From Clostridiales bacterium (GTDB lineage: Bacteria > Bacillota_A > Clostridia > Oscillospirales > Acutalibacteraceae), in assembly GCA_009774735.1 (NCBI GenBank), contig VSOH01000125.1, forward strand, positions 1 to 5,235: 5,235 nucleotides of DNA. The letters run 5' to 3'. This document shows positions 3,936 through 5,235 of this stretch, one piece after another. Under the pieces are notes generated by a model that was given only the letters and a program-made list of their open reading frames with translations, was not told the origin of the DNA and did not search any database. Numbering within the stretch: the stretch's first letter is position 1; every line of letters begins with the position of its first letter. A program made the translations under genes and the position numbers.

Positions 3936-5235
3936 ATGAAAAAATTGTTATCATTAGTTATGTCATTAGTAATGCTGATGAGCATAGCAGCAGGCGCTGA
4001 ATTTTCAGCCAAGGCAGAATCCTATGATGAAATCAAAGTGGGTCAGACCAAAAGTGTTACTGTTACCAGCCCTGGTGATCGTGATGAAATGATATGTTTT
4101 ATGTTTTTTGCTGAAAAAGCAGGCACATATTATTTTTATTCAACCGGTAATCTTGATACATTTGGCGTGGCAACAAAAAGCACTTCAGCCGAAAATGTAA
4201 TTATGGAAGATGATAATTATATTAACGGAAATTTTGTTATTGAAATGTATTTAAATAAGAGAGAAGTTGCGGCATTTACAGCAAATGCATACACTCCGGG
4301 CTCATTTAATGTAACCTTAAGTGACAAAGCTCCTTCAAATTATACTCCGTGTAAACACAGTAATACTACTGTTTTTGAACAAGTAAAAGCAACCTGTACA
4401 AGTGATGGCTTCACAGGTCAGAAAGTATGTAAGGACTGCAGTAAGATTATGGATTTTGGTCAAACTGTACCTAAAGCATCGTCAATTAAGCGTTCAAAAA
4501 ATGAGTTTGTTTATAACGGAAAGGTGCAAAGACCTTCTATTACTGTAACAGACAGAAATGGTAAAAAGCTGGAATATAAAAAGGATTTCACAGTTGATTA
4601 TTCAAATTGGAATTCTACCAATGCAGGCACATATAAAGTAACAGTTAATCTTATTGGTAAATATAAGGACACAAGAACTTATACCTACAAGATTGTACCG
4701 CAGTCAAAAACTACTGCCAAAATGAGCAGAAACACTTTTACAACAAACGGAAAGGTACAAAGACCGACAGTAACTGTAACAGACAGCAACGGAAAACAGC
4801 TTACTTATAAAAAGGATTTTACAGTTGATTATTCAAACTGGAATTCAACCAATGTTGGCAGATATACAGTAACTGTTAAAATGAAGGGTAATTACAGCGG
4901 AACAAAGACTTTCGCATACTATATCAACCCAAAGCCAACAGAGTTTGTACCAAGCAATAAGGGCGGCTTTAAGGCAATCAAAAATGGTTTCACACTTAAA
5001 TGGAATAAGCAGGCGAGCCAGACCACCGGCTATCAGATTCAGTATGCAACCAAGAGAGATTTCTCAAATGCTGCAACCGTTACCGTTGCAAATCCAAATA
5101 CCACAAGCAAAACAATCAAGGGCAGAGCAGGCAATTCAAGATACTATGTAAGAATAAGAACTTACAAGAAAATCGGTAACGGCACATTTTATTCAAACTG
5201 GAACAGCGGCACAAAGTCTGTTGTTACATTAAAAT
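3936..5235 (+). CDS. Secreted modular protein: PPC-like domain, Cys/His cluster, two Ig-like repeats, FN3 (3' end beyond window)
   Basis: The open frame runs from ATG 3936 to the window edge (433 codons plus one base) with no stop. I do not recognise a named gene. Residues 1-27 form a Sec signal peptide: MKK, a hydrophobic core LLSLVMSLVMLMSIAAG, and a likely cleavage after AKA (25-27). Residues 28-130 are beta-rich and resemble prepeptidase C-terminal (PPC-like) domains, with AGTYYFYSTGNLDTFG and a later GSFNVTL. Residues 139-180 hold a Cys/His cluster, C139-x-H141, C154 and C165-x-x-C168, which could bind metal or form disulfides. Two 77-residue repeats follow at 183-259 and 260-336, each with NGKVQRP and YKKDFTVDYSNWNSTN; they resemble Ig-like stalk domains of clostridial surface proteins. 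Residues 337-433 resemble fibronectin type III (GFTLKWNK, GYQIQYAT, YYVRIRTYK). The FN3-like fold appears nearly finished at the edge, so the stop is probably close. No catalytic motif, sortase signal or transmembrane anchor is visible. A binding or adhesive extracellular role is inferred, and repression by the divergent XRE protein is likely. Confidence 0.88.
   Translation, partial: MKKLLSLVMSLVMLMSIAAGAEFSAKAESYDEIKVGQTKSVTVTSPGDRDEMICFMFFAEKAGTYYFYSTGNLDTFGVATKSTSAENVIMEDDNYINGNFVIEMYLNKREVAAFTANAYTPGSFNVTLSDKAPSNYTPCKHSNTTVFEQVKATCTSDGFTGQKVCKDCSKIMDFGQTVPKASSIKRSKNEFVYNGKVQRPSITVTDRNGKKLEYKKDFTVDYSNWNSTNAGTYKVTVNLIGKYKDTRTYTYKIVPQSKTTAKMSRNTFTTNGKVQRPTVTVTDSNGKQLTYKKDFTVDYSNWNSTNVGRYTVTVKMKGNYSGTKTFAYYINPKPTEFVPSNKGGFKAIKNGFTLKWNKQASQTTGYQIQYATKRDFSNAATVTVANPNTTSKTIKGRAGNSRYYVRIRTYKKIGNGTFYSNWNSGTKSVVTLK
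4482..4712 (+). repeat. Ig-like repeat unit 1 within the secreted protein
   Basis: This 231-bp unit encodes residues 183-259. About 47 of 77 residues are identical to unit 2 with no gaps (counted by eye). The conserved blocks are NGKVQRP and YKKDFTVDYSNWNSTN. The first block of unit 1 starts at 4515 and the second covers 4575-4622. Confidence 0.85.
4713..4943 (+). repeat. Ig-like repeat unit 2 within the secreted protein
   Basis: This 231-bp unit encodes residues 260-336 and immediately follows unit 1 in frame. The block at 4806-4853 differs from its counterpart in unit 1 at only 3 of 48 bases, all synonymous, while the flanking parts of the unit have diverged more. This suggests tandem duplication with purifying selection or gene conversion acting on the core. 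Confidence 0.85.

Noticed and set aside
4945..5151. 68-codon plus-strand open frame
   Set aside because: It is a frame-shifted shadow of the FN3-like portion of the secreted protein, with no ribosome binding site.

Overview
The window carries part of a glycolytic gene cluster followed by a small regulator and a secreted protein. Its A+T-lean but moderate composition, strong Gly/Ala/Glu-rich glycolytic enzymes, GGAGG-type ribosome binding sites and the modular secreted protein all suggest a Gram-positive anaerobe of the class Clostridia. A gut Ruminococcus/Oscillospiraceae-type genome is the best guess. This placement is inference from gene order and domain style; no marker gene settles it.

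Region 1 (1-3576, + strand) holds three lower-glycolysis genes in the order pgk, tpiA, gpmI. pgk is cut by the left edge and lacks about 50 N-terminal residues. tpiA and gpmI are complete, with intact catalytic residues. The enzymes are phosphoglycerate kinase, triosephosphate isomerase and the cofactor-independent, metal-dependent phosphoglycerate mutase. A glyceraldehyde-3-phosphate dehydrogenase gene would be expected just left of the window. The pgk-tpiA gap (159 bp) contains a nested imperfect palindrome of about 129 bp that looks like a small repeat element. The tpiA-gpmI gap (72 bp) contains a compact GC hairpin with a weak T tract, probably a leaky terminator that tunes gpmI expression. 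gpmI ends at a strong terminator with a perfect 18-bp stem, which also serves the converging regulator gene.

Region 2 (3577-5235) is an accessory-looking module. A 68-residue XRE/Cro-type helix-turn-helix regulator is encoded on the minus strand. It is divergent from a signal-peptide-bearing, multi-domain secreted protein on the plus strand, which runs off the right edge at residue 433. The 110-bp divergent region contains a fully consensus sigma-A promoter (TTGACA, 17 bp, TATAAT) pointing at the secreted-protein gene. A perfect 19-bp palindrome fills the space between its -35 and -10 boxes. A second perfect palindrome (13-bp arms) lies just upstream, next to the regulator's own start. This arrangement suggests that the regulator represses the secreted-protein gene and probably itself.

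The secreted protein has a Sec signal peptide, a beta-rich PPC-like domain, a Cys/His cluster (CxH...C...CxxC), two near-identical 77-residue Ig-like repeats and a C-terminal fibronectin type III-like domain. It has no recognisable catalytic domain in the visible part, so an adhesive, scaffold or surface-binding role is more likely than an enzymatic one.
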